A DNA stretch of 64,000 nt from Candidatus Bathyarchaeota archaeon. GTDB taxonomy: Archaea; Thermoproteota; Bathyarchaeia; Bathyarchaeales; Bathycorpusculaceae. Shown here piece by piece: positions 1-8,796 of this stretch. Below the pieces are notes generated by a model. That model ran no database searches. It had not been told where the DNA came from and was given only the letters and a program-made list of their open reading frames with translations. Both the position numbers and the translations under genes were made by a program. The stretch's first letter is position 1. Every line of letters begins with the position of its first letter. The DNA is taken from positions 124,001 to 188,000 of the forward strand of contig JAOZHZ010000004.1 of the NCBI GenBank assembly GCA_026014615.1, given 5' to 3'.

Positions 1-1551
1 TTTTGCAGCCAACGCAATAACACAAGTCACCAAGCCGAAGGCAGCCAACGCACTTGTGGTGGACAGTTCGGGAACAGTGGGAGACGCTGTGGGGGTCGGC
101 GAGGGCGTTGGAGATGTAGTAGATGTTGGTGAGGGCAGCGATGCCCAGTTGCCTGCGTTAAAGGGTACCATAAGAGGATAGTTGTCTACATTTAAGTTGT
201 TTTTAACTTGGAAAGCGGTGTCGTGTATCCCATCGTGGTTTTCGTCCACGTAACAACCCAGAAGACTCCAATAGTTGCCTGTTGTGCCGTTGTCCCATCG
301 GTTCTGATCGCCACTATCTATTGGTCCAGTCCAGTTGCCAAAAAAATCGTTAAGCCATATTGTGTTTTTGGAGTTGTCACGCATGTTAAATAGGCAATAG
401 TTGTCTGCAACGTGGTTCTCGGTTATGGTACATTCTGCTGCTGTTTTAAGGTAAATGGCCGCATAGCCGTTGTTCACTATCAAATTCTTGGAAATTTCGA
501 TATTGCGACTGCTAATCAGGTGAATAGCGTTAAAGTTTCCAGTTAGGTTGCAGCAGGTTATCTTGGCGTTTTTTACGTTTAGGAATAAAATGCCGTCCCA
601 ATTGGGCGTGGACACCCAGTTTTGGACGGTAATATTTTCGCAGTCTACCGCGGCTATCCAGCCCGCATTAGGTGGAACCTGAAAGTTAGTGCGGTTCACC
701 AGAAAGTAAACGGGATTTCCGTTGACCGTGTTAGTATTGTCGATGCTTTGCAGGTTGTGTTGCAAGTCTGAACCCCACAGCTTAAACCCGACTTGGTTGT
801 CGCGAAGAGTGTTACCTGAGAAGATCAAATTGGTGGATTGCCATATGTTCACGCCTATGGCTTTTCGTTCAAGCGTGTTGTTAAAGAAGCCGCAGCTGCC
901 GCAGTTATCAACGTATATTGCGCCCTCGTCGCCTACAGACCGCAACCCACGGTCAACACGCTCTGGGTCCGAAAATGTGTTATTTGTAACGGTTACTGTG
1001 GAAGACCAAGAGAGCGTTAAGCTGCTTGCAGTGTTTCTGAGAACTCGGCTGTCGTGGACATCTCCGAAGTTTATGTTGCGTGAGACTTTGTTGTCTGTGA
1101 TTAGGTTACCGCTTGAACTCTGAATTTCAATGCCGCAACCGGTTATGTTGTTCTGTGTTATCACAGCGTTGTTTGAAGCAGTCAAGAAGATGCCGTAGCG
1201 GAAACCCGCAAAGTGCAGGTTTCTCACTGTAACGTTACTTGCGTTTTTTATCAGGCATCCAGTTCCTTCACCAATTCCCTGCACACAAAACCCAGCGCCG
1301 TCAACGATGACATCACTACATTCAACGGCGAACCCAGTTGTAATGTTTGCGGTAAAGGTGTACGTGTTGCCGCTACACAGAATGGGAGAATCCAAAGGCT
1401 CAATTGTTCCGTCACTTCGAATGAAGATTCCTGAGTTATGCTCAATTTGGAAAAAGAAATTCGCAGAAGCAAAACCTGGTAGTCCAGTCAAGAAAGCGGC
1501 AAAGGATACAACTACGGAGAGAGCGGCTATCTTGCTTAACGAACGCTTCAC
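1..1551 (-). CDS. NosD-type beta-helix surface protein, C-terminus cut by window edge
   Basis: A reverse-strand frame is open from a GTG at 1551 to the window edge (517 codons); the ORF track omits it because its stop lies outside. The start codes for a signal peptide (SLSKIAALSVVVSFAAFL). Most of the protein is N-rich parallel beta-helix (NosD/CASH-like) sequence, followed by the DNYPLM motif found near the end of its paralogues, a Thr/Ser/Pro linker, VPEL and a hydrophobic segment (LAAFGLVTCVIALAAK). Only the last basic residues should be missing. Its GTG overlaps the stop of the upstream paralogue (GTGA), so translation is probably coupled. Inferred to be a cell-surface protein anchored or processed at its C-terminus; ligand unknown. 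Confidence 0.85.
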   Translation of the reverse strand, partial: MKRSLSKIAALSVVVSFAAFLTGLPGFASANFFFQIEHNSGIFIRSDGTIEPLDSPILCSGNTYTFTANITTGFAVECSDVIVDGAGFCVQGIGEGTGCLIKNASNVTVRNLHFAGFRYGIFLTASNNAVITQNNITGCGIEIQSSSGNLITDNKVSRNINFGDVHDSRVLRNTASSLTLSWSSTVTVTNNTFSDPERVDRGLRSVGDEGAIYVDNCGSCGFFNNTLERKAIGVNIWQSTNLIFSGNTLRDNQVGFKLWGSDLQHNLQSIDNTNTVNGNPVYFLVNRTNFQVPPNAGWIAAVDCENITVQNWVSTPNWDGILFLNVKNAKITCCNLTGNFNAIHLISSRNIEISKNLIVNNGYAAIYLKTAAECTITENHVADNYCLFNMRDNSKNTIWLNDFFGNWTGPIDSGDQNRWDNGTTGNYWSLLGCYVDENHDGIHDTAFQVKNNLNVDNYPLMVPFNAGNWASLPSPTSTTSPTPSPTPTASPTVPELSTTSALAAFGLVTCVIALAAK

Positions 1552-3431
1552 CCGTTTTTACCTCTCCGTTTCACCATGAAGGAGACGCAAACTGCTCCGA
1601 TGAGCAGCACAAACATGGAAAAAACTGGAAACTCTGGGATTGAAGGGGAAGGCTGCGGGCTCTCGGATGGGCTGGGGGAAGGTGAAGACGAAGCATTTAC
1701 AGATGAACTTGGAGAAGGCATAGTCGCATCAACACCACAGGGCGCTATTAAGGGGTAGTTGTCTTGATTATTGCCGTACAGGAAAAACGCGGTGTCACCT
1801 ACCCCATCCCCGTTCTTGTCGGTGCCGTTGTAGTCGCTCCAGTAGTTGCCTTGGGCGCCGTTGTCCCAGTTGTTGGCTGACAGAGGAGGCGGACCAACAA
1901 AGTTGGCGGGCTCAACAGTCACACAGGCAAGAGGTTGAACCTTAAGGGGCTCCGAGTTGTGACTAAGCGTTGTCACCGCGACGGAGGCGTAGAGGTGGGT
2001 CATGCCGCTGTCGCTGACTTGCTGAGGGTTGGTTTGGAAGTTGTTAAGGAAAATGTTGTTGTCGTTGGCGCTGCTAAAGTGGATGGCGTTTTGGTTTTCT
2101 GTAAAGGTGTTTTGGGTGATGGTGTTGCTTGAGCTGCTGGAGAGGTAGATGCCGTAGTTGTTGGCTGTGAAGTTGTTGCCGCTGATTAGGTTGTTGAAGC
2201 TGGAGGATTCAAGGGATAAGCCTTTGTCGTTATTTGTGAATTGGTTGTTTGTGATTGTGTTGTCGGAGGATGAGTAGAGGCGGATGGTTGAGTTTTCGGA
2301 TGCGTAGTTGTTGGTGACTGTGGAGTTTTGGGTGTAAACCATCAAGACAGCATCACCTTTGCCTGTGAAGCTCTGGTTTTGCACAGTTATGTCCGTGCAG
2401 TTCACGAGAATAACGCATCCCGCATCAGAAGGCACCACCTTGCCAGTCTCGTTTATCCAGTAAACTACAGGGTTACCATCTACCCAGTTGGAGCCGTCCA
2501 CGTCATTAAACCAGCCCCCCGACGAGTAGGAACCCACCGCTAAACTCCTGCCGTTTCCGACAAGCCGATTATCCCGCAGCAGGTTACCGTGTGATGAGGC
2601 GAGGCTTATGCCATCTCCGCTGCAGTTTGCCACGTAATTTTTAGTCAGTATGTTCTGGTTGCTGCTGACGCGGATGCCGTCGTTGCAGTTCACCACATCA
2701 TTTTCCAACAAGGTATTGTTATTTGACTGCCCTTGCAAGTTGATACCCGTCATGGGAAATCCATCAATGTGGTTTTGGCAGATGGTGCAGTTGGTGGAGC
2801 CATCAAATTGAATTCCTGCAGCCAGTGGAAACTCGGAAGCCTGGTAAACGATGTTGTTGCCTAAGATAAGGGGGTTTGGGGAGTAGCCGCAGTTGACGGC
2901 GTCTACCATGTGGCTTATGATGGTGTTGTTGGCGACTACGGTGCCGGGGGAAAACGCCAGCACCAAGGCGTATTCAACGTTGGCTTCGATTTGGCAGTCA
3001 ACGATTACGCTTACTGTTAGGTTGCGGGCGCGGATACCAGCACGCTCCCCATAAAGGGTCACGCCGTGCACCGTGAAGCTTGAGACTCTGTTGACAAGCA
3101 TTCCAGTTCCAGAATCGGCATTCACCGAAAGGTCTCGTATGGTGACGTTGGTTTGGTCTTCGATAGTGAAGCCGTCAGCGTCTGCTTGAAGCGTAAAACC
3201 GTTGCCGTCAAGGACTACATTATTTTTTTCAATCACAATGGAGCCAGCCACATCAGCCGTGAACGTATAGAGGTCGCCGCTTCGCTGGATTAGGTTTGTT
3301 CCTTCCACACCGCCATCTTGGCGTATGAATATTTGGTTTGGCGTTGTCTGGGCATTTGTAGTTTGGGGAAGAATAACAATTGTGGATAGCAAAACAAACA
3401 GGGTGATTATACTTACTACAGATTTTTTCAT
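1548..3431 (-). CDS. NosD-type beta-helix surface protein with PEF-like C-terminal signal
   Basis: 627 aa. Residues 1-28 form a signal peptide. A recurring family N-terminal block (EGTNLIQRSGDLYTFTADVA) precedes about 400 residues of Asn-rich parallel beta-helix repeats of the periplasmic copper-binding/NosD and CASH type. A late NYWSDYNGTDKNGDGVGDT segment has a DxNxDGxGD pattern that may bind calcium. The tail is a Ser/Pro linker, SIPEFPVF, a membrane segment and KRRGKNG, the classic tripartite archaeal sorting layout. NosD-like repeats do not by themselves imply a copper or nitrous oxide role; a carbohydrate-binding or structural surface role is equally possible. Overlaps the upstream gene by 4 nt (ATGA). 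Confidence 0.88.
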   Translation of the reverse strand: MKKSVVSIITLFVLLSTIVILPQTTNAQTTPNQIFIRQDGGVEGTNLIQRSGDLYTFTADVAGSIVIEKNNVVLDGNGFTLQADADGFTIEDQTNVTIRDLSVNADSGTGMLVNRVSSFTVHGVTLYGERAGIRARNLTVSVIVDCQIEANVEYALVLAFSPGTVVANNTIISHMVDAVNCGYSPNPLILGNNIVYQASEFPLAAGIQFDGSTNCTICQNHIDGFPMTGINLQGQSNNNTLLENDVVNCNDGIRVSSNQNILTKNYVANCSGDGISLASSHGNLLRDNRLVGNGRSLAVGSYSSGGWFNDVDGSNWVDGNPVVYWINETGKVVPSDAGCVILVNCTDITVQNQSFTGKGDAVLMVYTQNSTVTNNYASENSTIRLYSSSDNTITNNQFTNNDKGLSLESSSFNNLISGNNFTANNYGIYLSSSSSNTITQNTFTENQNAIHFSSANDNNIFLNNFQTNPQQVSDSGMTHLYASVAVTTLSHNSEPLKVQPLACVTVEPANFVGPPPLSANNWDNGAQGNYWSDYNGTDKNGDGVGDTAFFLYGNNQDNYPLIAPCGVDATMPSPSSSVNASSSPSPSPSESPQPSPSIPEFPVFSMFVLLIGAVCVSFMVKRRGKNG

Positions 3432-4813
3432 GTTGACTTAACTCCTTTAGATTTATGAACAGAAATTTTGGTCTTGACTAAGATGCAAACTGAGGCTGCT
3501 CCTAAAAGAGACAGAAACATCCATGATTGAAATTCAGGAATTGAAGGCGAAGGAGACACCAGAGTTGGCGAAGGCGCCCTAAATTTGACAAGCACAATCG
3601 ATAAGGGACCTGAAGCATCTGCGCTATGCTTAAACCCAGTAGAAACGTAGCTGTCGCCCCCTGCGTCGATTATACTCGTAAGAATGCATGATTGTGTCAT
3701 GTTAAGGTAATCAATTATCCATTCCGTGTTTCCTGATGCATCTAACTTGATTATTGAAGTACCCCAAGGCGGACTTCTTAATGACGCATCAACCGCAACT
3801 AAAGCAATGTATCCACCATCTGTGGTCTGCAAAACCGAGTTAACAGCATCTTCGCCGTCACCACCATACGTCACGTTCCACAGCATGTTTCCTTGCGAAT
3901 CAATTTTCGATAGCCAAGCGTCATCATGAAAGTACGTTACAGAATCCGAAGAATAATTCAGCATCGTGCTTCCGCCTAACAGGAACCCTCCATCTGCAGT
4001 TTCGATAAAGGCACTGGGACGGTCATTGAGAGTTCCTCCGTAGGTTTTATTCCATTGTATGTTGCCGTCTGAGTCTGTTTTGATGAGCCAGAAATCGACG
4101 TTTTCTACCGTTGGAACAGCCTTTGTGGTGAAGTCTGCAACAGAAAGCAAGGCGTATCCGCCATCTTGGGTTTCTACGGCTGAAATGTGCATTTGAGCCC
4201 AAATTGCGTCTGCCTCAAACAGTTTTTTCCACTGCATATTGCCTTCGTTGTCGGTCTTGATGAGGCATACGTAGCCAGTTCCAGAGCTCATTATGCCGTG
4301 TCCTGTTTCGGCGTATCCAGCCACAGCGTAGCCCCCATCGCTGGTTTTGAGAAGAGACCTAGCGATAAACGGGGTTTCTTTTGTAGAGAAGTTTCTGCTC
4401 CACTGCACCTCTCCAGACGCATCGGTTTTAAGAAGATTGAAGAGGGTTCCGTTTGGACCTATGAAGTTCGGCCAAGGAGTTCCTTGTCCAGCGAGAACGT
4501 AGCCGCCGTCGTCAGCCTGCACAATGGCGTCGGCAAAGCTTTGAAATTCTGCGTCCGTTCCATAGGTTTTCTCCCATTGAACATCTCCAGACTCGTCGGT
4601 TTTAAGAAGCAAGAAACCACCGTCTTTGCCGCCTGCAATTGCAAACCCACCGTCAACCGTTTGTATTACCGAACCTAAAGAAATCGGGCCAATATCCTTA
4701 ATCCACTGAACTGTTTCATCCGCCGCCTTCACCTGAACAAAATCACCCGTAATCATCGTCGAAAACGAAAGCACCACAACAACGCCTAAGGCAACCAAGA
4801 CTTTACGTCTCAA
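3428..4813 (-). CDS. Seven-repeat beta-propeller surface protein
   Basis: 461 aa. A signal peptide (about 1-31) is followed by seven repeats of about 50 residues, each with a DGGYxLAG-like strand and a KTDxxGNxxWxKTYGG-like strand, so a single seven-bladed propeller is predicted. The seventh repeat is degenerate. The C-terminus has SPSIPEFQSW, a hydrophobic segment and Lys-rich residues, like the neighbouring beta-helix proteins. It sits inside the beta-helix operon with 4-nt overlaps on both sides, so it is probably made with them and exposed on the same surface. A related propeller with extra Ig-like domains is encoded at 61.8-63.8 kb. Specific ligand not recognisable. Confidence 0.85.
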   Translation of the reverse strand: MRRKVLVALGVVVVLSFSTMITGDFVQVKAADETVQWIKDIGPISLGSVIQTVDGGFAIAGGKDGGFLLLKTDESGDVQWEKTYGTDAEFQSFADAIVQADDGGYVLAGQGTPWPNFIGPNGTLFNLLKTDASGEVQWSRNFSTKETPFIARSLLKTSDGGYAVAGYAETGHGIMSSGTGYVCLIKTDNEGNMQWKKLFEADAIWAQMHISAVETQDGGYALLSVADFTTKAVPTVENVDFWLIKTDSDGNIQWNKTYGGTLNDRPSAFIETADGGFLLGGSTMLNYSSDSVTYFHDDAWLSKIDSQGNMLWNVTYGGDGEDAVNSVLQTTDGGYIALVAVDASLRSPPWGTSIIKLDASGNTEWIIDYLNMTQSCILTSIIDAGGDSYVSTGFKHSADASGPLSIVLVKFRAPSPTLVSPSPSIPEFQSWMFLSLLGAASVCILVKTKISVHKSKGVKST

Positions 4814-6903
4814 GGCGTTCCCTCCTGTTTTGTCGTCGTAAAAAGCGTCCGTTTACAAATGAATGCCACTACCAAAACAACAGCCAACAAAATAACCAGT
4901 AGTGTTCCTGTGGGGAACTCGGGACTCACGTTGGGCGCGGGTTGTATGAGGGGGTAGTTGTCGGTGTTTCTTGCGTAAACCACGTAGCTGGAGTCGCCTA
5001 TACCGTTGCCGTCTGCGTCTGTGCCTGTGTAGGTGCTCCAGTAGTTTCCTTCTTGTCCGTCGTCCCAAACGTTCTCAGAAGGCGGGGAGTCCATAGTATA
5101 GGCGCCTGCTAAGTCATAAAGGGTCTCGTTGTTGCCTGCGAAGTTGTTGCAGAGAAACAGGTTGCCTGAAGACGGCGTGTACGACATGGGTGGGAACCCG
5201 AAATAGGTGATGTATCCTCCACTTATGTAGAGGGCGTAACCGTTGTCTGTGACGTTGTTGCCAACGAAAGTGTTGTTTGGGGCGCCGTAGAGGTAGATGC
5301 CGTTTTGGTTGCCTGCAAATAGGTTGCCTGTGACGTTCGAGTTAGTAGTGAATGCCAGAAGTATGCCGTTGACCTGATCTTTGAGGGAAAGCCCCTGAAC
5401 AGTTATGCTTGAGCAGTTAACGAGGGCGACAAAGCCTGCGTCTTGGGGCACGGTTTGGTTGTGCTTGTTGACCCAGTAGCATATGGGTTTTCCGTTTAGG
5501 GTGTTAGATAGGTCTACGTCATTGTCGAAGTTATCTTGGGTAATGGGCAAACTGTCTTTGTTGTCGTCAAAGCAGTTGTTCCTGAGCACGTTTCCCGTGG
5601 ACTGCAAAGTCACACCTCGCTCGTTTCCCTTGAACATGTTACCCGTGATTGCGTTGCCGCCACTGTAACACAGAACCGCCTGCGCGTTGCCCACAAACGT
5701 ATTGTTCTCAACTTGCATGTTACCCCGCACGGTGAGGGCAACGCTGTTGTCGGTGAAGTTGTTTGAGGCAATAATTGTACCTGAAGAGGCGCTATCTTGG
5801 AAGGGAGCAATAGCATAGCTGTTGTTGAAAATGGTGTTGCCTATAATGCGGGTGTTGGTTACGTTGCCGAGGTTGATGCCGCGGGTCATGAAAGTGGAGA
5901 TGTCGTTGCCTCTGATGGTAATGTCTTGCGAGCTTTCAATGCCGATGGCGATTGCCCCATCATACAGAACATTGTTCAAAATTTCTATTTCTCTGCAGTC
6001 GAGCAGGTCGATTCCGTCGCTCCGCCGACCCTCCATAGTCACGTTGCGTATGGTGCTATTTGTGGTTGAAGCTAACACGACACCTTTCGGATTGCAGTCT
6101 TGAACCGTTATGCCGGTACAGTTAACCAACATCACGTAGGCGGCGTCTGATGGCACCGTTTGGTCTTGGGCGTTGCGCCAGTAAATAATGGGCTTACCGT
6201 TGAGGGTGTTTGACGCGTCTAAGTCGTTGTCATACTGGTATTGGGGGTAGGCGCGTACAGAAAAACTGCAGTTGCTCAAACGGTTGTCTCGGAAGACACA
6301 TTCTGAAGAATCCTCTAAACTGACGCCCAAAACGCCGTCAACCAAATCGTTTCCAATCAGGGTGCTGCCGTTGGACCTTTGAAGGGAAAGAGCGTAAAAG
6401 AATTCTTTAATGAAGTTGTCTTTAACGGTGATGTTCTGGGAATGCAAGAAGTTTATGGCTATAGGTCCTGACAAAGTCGGCATATCCTCAAACCCAGGCA
6501 GAGGTTGGGGGTTACCGATTAACGAGTTATTCAAAAGTACACAGTCACGGGCTTCCCTAACATCGATAACATAGCCGCCTTCAACCAAAAGACGCAAATT
6601 CTTCACAGTCACATTTTGTCTGCCTTCGAGTACTACTCCTCTGTTGTCGCCTTCTAACGTGAATCCCGCCCCGTCTATGACGACGTTGTCTTTCTTGACT
6701 GTAAGCGAACCCACTATGTCTGCCGTGAAGGTGTAGAAGTCGCCGTCGCGTTGAATGTTACCTGTCCCAGAAACGGCGCCGTCTTCCTCAATCACGTTCT
6801 CGTCCTCTATGCGTGCATTGACTACGCAGTCTACGGAGAGGAAAATCATGGGCACAAGTAAGATTACGGTTAGGATTGTGACGGCGGGGGCAAGTTTTTT
6901 CAT
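4810..6903 (-). CDS. NosD-type beta-helix surface protein, first gene of second unit
   Basis: 697 aa. It has an N-terminal signal peptide (TILTVILLVPMIFLSVDCVV), the family block GTGNIQRDGDFYTFTADIVG, and two consecutive beta-helix sections, each containing the TLNGKPIIYW/VPxDAxYVxLVNC module, so the helix region looks internally duplicated. A DADGNGIGDSSY turn and DNYPLIQP follow, then SPEFPTGTLL, a membrane segment and a basic tail. The ATG at 6903 is the first start after the shared operator-like promoter at 6963-7015. The gene overlaps the downstream propeller gene by 4 nt. Predicted extracellular; substrate unknown. Confidence 0.88.
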   Translation of the reverse strand: MKKLAPAVTILTVILLVPMIFLSVDCVVNARIEDENVIEEDGAVSGTGNIQRDGDFYTFTADIVGSLTVKKDNVVIDGAGFTLEGDNRGVVLEGRQNVTVKNLRLLVEGGYVIDVREARDCVLLNNSLIGNPQPLPGFEDMPTLSGPIAINFLHSQNITVKDNFIKEFFYALSLQRSNGSTLIGNDLVDGVLGVSLEDSSECVFRDNRLSNCSFSVRAYPQYQYDNDLDASNTLNGKPIIYWRNAQDQTVPSDAAYVMLVNCTGITVQDCNPKGVVLASTTNSTIRNVTMEGRRSDGIDLLDCREIEILNNVLYDGAIAIGIESSQDITIRGNDISTFMTRGINLGNVTNTRIIGNTIFNNSYAIAPFQDSASSGTIIASNNFTDNSVALTVRGNMQVENNTFVGNAQAVLCYSGGNAITGNMFKGNERGVTLQSTGNVLRNNCFDDNKDSLPITQDNFDNDVDLSNTLNGKPICYWVNKHNQTVPQDAGFVALVNCSSITVQGLSLKDQVNGILLAFTTNSNVTGNLFAGNQNGIYLYGAPNNTFVGNNVTDNGYALYISGGYITYFGFPPMSYTPSSGNLFLCNNFAGNNETLYDLAGAYTMDSPPSENVWDDGQEGNYWSTYTGTDADGNGIGDSSYVVYARNTDNYPLIQPAPNVSPEFPTGTLLVILLAVVLVVAFICKRTLFTTTKQEGTP

Positions 6904-6912
6904 GCTGAAGCC

Positions 6913-7110
6913 TCAAAATACTACGGGAGCTGTTGGGTTAAATGGGTTTTTGTAAAGGTTTTTTGACCAAAACTGGTCATTTAGGAGGTTGGTGTTAGTC
7001 AAGAAACCTTGACCTAAGCGACAAAGCGTTCTAAAAAGTGGAAAACAGAAAAAATGAGCGCGGTTGCTACTTTGCGCGCCTTTGCCTGCCCTTTTGCCAA
7101 AAACTAATGC
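6913..7110 (-). other. C-terminal extension encoded across the next promoter
   Basis: The last ~55 codons of the beta-helix gene have low-complexity, uncharacteristic composition and overlap the operator-like promoter at 6963-7015. A G/A-rich stretch (plus strand cttttgcc, repeated gcc tracts) is a plausible frameshift site. Either a natural mutation or an assembly error could explain it. Confidence 0.5.
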
Positions 7111-8796
7111 ACACACAAAAGCTGCAAGCCCCAAAGTTAGAACCGCAGTTTGCGCGGGCATTTCTGGGACGGTTGGAGAAGGCGAAGGCGAGTCAGCGGG
7201 TAAAGTTGGCGTCGGCGATGACGACTCGGAAGTTGGAGGCTTCTGTGTTGTAGCTGTAGGCGGTGTGGGTAGCGGTGTTACGTCAGAGATGTTTATGGGC
7301 GTCATGGCGGGGTCATGGTCGATGTTGTTCGCATTGACTACGAACGGCTCGTTGCCGATGCCTGTGGGTGTGGTTTGGGAGGCGTTGGGGTACCGCGTCA
7401 GGTAGTCGCTCCAGTAGTTGCCAAGCGTGCCGTTGTCCCAGACATCAGGGTTGGCGAGTCCAGTCATTGACACTTGAAGCCGCGTGTACCCCGGCGTTGT
7501 TTTGGAGTTGTTGACAAAGTTGTTGCCGTATATGCTGTTGTTTTGTTGGGTTCCTTGAAGCTGCATGCCCCAGCACCCGTTATCCGTTAAGTTGTTTGCC
7601 ACCACCATGTTGTCCTGAGAGTCCACCACGTATACGGCTGCTTGGGATGAAGTTCTGTGGTTATAGACGTTATTTAGGCTGACAACATTACCGTTGGAAC
7701 CGTCGAGAAGGCTTATGCCGTTATGCCAGTTCTCCGTAATGATGTTTTCCTTAATTATCGAGTTTGACGATGCCGTGGAGGATATGCCCGCGTTCCAGTT
7801 GCCAGAAATCTTGTTACCCACAATTGCGATTGCCTGCGAATCGGTTAGGCTGACGCCGTCTCCGCCATTATCGTTTCCACCGATGTTCCCCCAGATTTGG
7901 TTGCCGTTGACAGTACAGTTTGTTGAGGATACAACTGTGACTCCAGATATGCAGCCGTGAATATAGCTGTCTTTCACCACAGAGTCGGTGGTCCACGCAA
8001 GCAAGACACCTTGGGTGTTGTAGAGGTTCTGGTTTTGCACAGTTATGTTTCTGCAGCCGATTAACGCAACGTAAGCCGCGTTGGCGGGCACTGTCTGGTC
8101 GGCGTGTTCGGTCCAGTAGCAGATGACTTGTCCGTTTACTGTGTTTGATTCATCGATGTCGTTAAGAAAGTGGCCTATTGAGGAGCCTAAAACCACAAAG
8201 TTGATACCTAAACCCGACGGCGCACCCACATCGTCCTCGCGAGGACTGTCTTGTTGGCTTAGGATGTGGTTGTTTCTTAGGGTGTTGCTGCCAGAATCTT
8301 TAAGGTACACGTCGAAGTAGCAGCGGATTAAGAGGTTGCCTTCAATTAAGCTATTGCTGGAATTCTGAAGATGGATACCGTAGTTGCAATAGTAGTTGCT
8401 TTCAGTCACGTTGTTGCAGCAAATTCTGTTTTCAGAAGAGCTGTTTAGGTAAATTCCGCTGTTGCAGTCAACAACGTTGAAGTTGGAAACGGTTACGTTG
8501 GTTACATAGTTTAGGGTTATTCCGTTTTCCGCTCCGTTCCCCTTAACCGAGAAACCTGAGCCTTCCAACACGATGTTGCTGTATTCCACAGAAAGAACGT
8601 ACTTCGTTAAGTTACCCAAAAGGGTGTAAACGGAGCCGTTTCTTTGGATTAGGGCGATTTCTTCGGAGAGGGTTCCATCGCTTTGGATGCGAATTGCAGG
8701 CAGCGGCGCGGGCTTAAAGTTTGCATTCACAAGGAAAGGCTGCATGCAAAAAACACACAGAAGCGCAACGGCTAGGCTGACGAGAACTTTATTCAT
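6913..8796 (-). CDS. NosD-type beta-helix surface protein with anomalous C-terminal tail
   Basis: Start placed at ATG 8796 (MNKVLVSLAV, signal peptide), not the upstream start in the track, giving 627 aa and an 8-nt overlap with the preceding gene. It has an N-terminal IQRNGSVYTLLGN block, a long Asn-rich beta-helix and a TP/SP-rich linker, then SPTVPEMPAQ, a membrane segment and FGKRAGKG. Unlike its paralogues, which stop within about ten residues of the membrane segment, the frame continues for roughly 55 more residues. The distal part of that tail is translated from the DNA that also forms the promoter of the next gene. A one-base shift near 7085 would give a short basic tail ending at a TAG at 7067-7069. 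Confidence 0.82.
   Translation of the reverse strand: MNKVLVSLAVALLCVFCMQPFLVNANFKPAPLPAIRIQSDGTLSEEIALIQRNGSVYTLLGNLTKYVLSVEYSNIVLEGSGFSVKGNGAENGITLNYVTNVTVSNFNVVDCNSGIYLNSSSENRICCNNVTESNYYCNYGIHLQNSSNSLIEGNLLIRCYFDVYLKDSGSNTLRNNHILSQQDSPREDDVGAPSGLGINFVVLGSSIGHFLNDIDESNTVNGQVICYWTEHADQTVPANAAYVALIGCRNITVQNQNLYNTQGVLLAWTTDSVVKDSYIHGCISGVTVVSSTNCTVNGNQIWGNIGGNDNGGDGVSLTDSQAIAIVGNKISGNWNAGISSTASSNSIIKENIITENWHNGISLLDGSNGNVVSLNNVYNHRTSSQAAVYVVDSQDNMVVANNLTDNGCWGMQLQGTQQNNSIYGNNFVNNSKTTPGYTRLQVSMTGLANPDVWDNGTLGNYWSDYLTRYPNASQTTPTGIGNEPFVVNANNIDHDPAMTPINISDVTPLPTPPTATTQKPPTSESSSPTPTLPADSPSPSPTVPEMPAQTAVLTLGLAAFVCALVFGKRAGKGAQSSNRAHFFCFPLFRTLCRLGQGFLTNTNLLNDQFWSKNLYKNPFNPTAPVVF
6963..7038 (-). promoter_or_regulatory. 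Operator-like promoter of the 6.9-kb surface operon
   Basis: On the plus strand, ttgaccaa lies at 6963-6970 and the inverted repeat tagtcaa-N6-ttgacct at 6996-7015. The half-site and the inverted repeat begin 33 bp apart, exactly as in the copy before the 12.2-kb operon. A T/A-rich TATA-like stretch (minus strand CTTTTTAG) lies just upstream at about 7031-7038. The half-site overlaps a second inverted repeat, tgacca-aaac-tggtca, at 6964-6979. Confidence 0.6.

Noticed and set aside
722-1123. 133-aa and other plus-strand ORFs over the beta-helix array (also 4187-4678, 5822-6103, 7064-7405)
   Set aside because: Shadows of the reverse-strand N-rich repeats; no family motifs and frequent overlap with each other.
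1548-3431. Nitrous-oxide reductase maturation (nosD) function
   Set aside because: The match is only to the generic beta-helix repeat; no nosZ, nosF or nosY genes are nearby.
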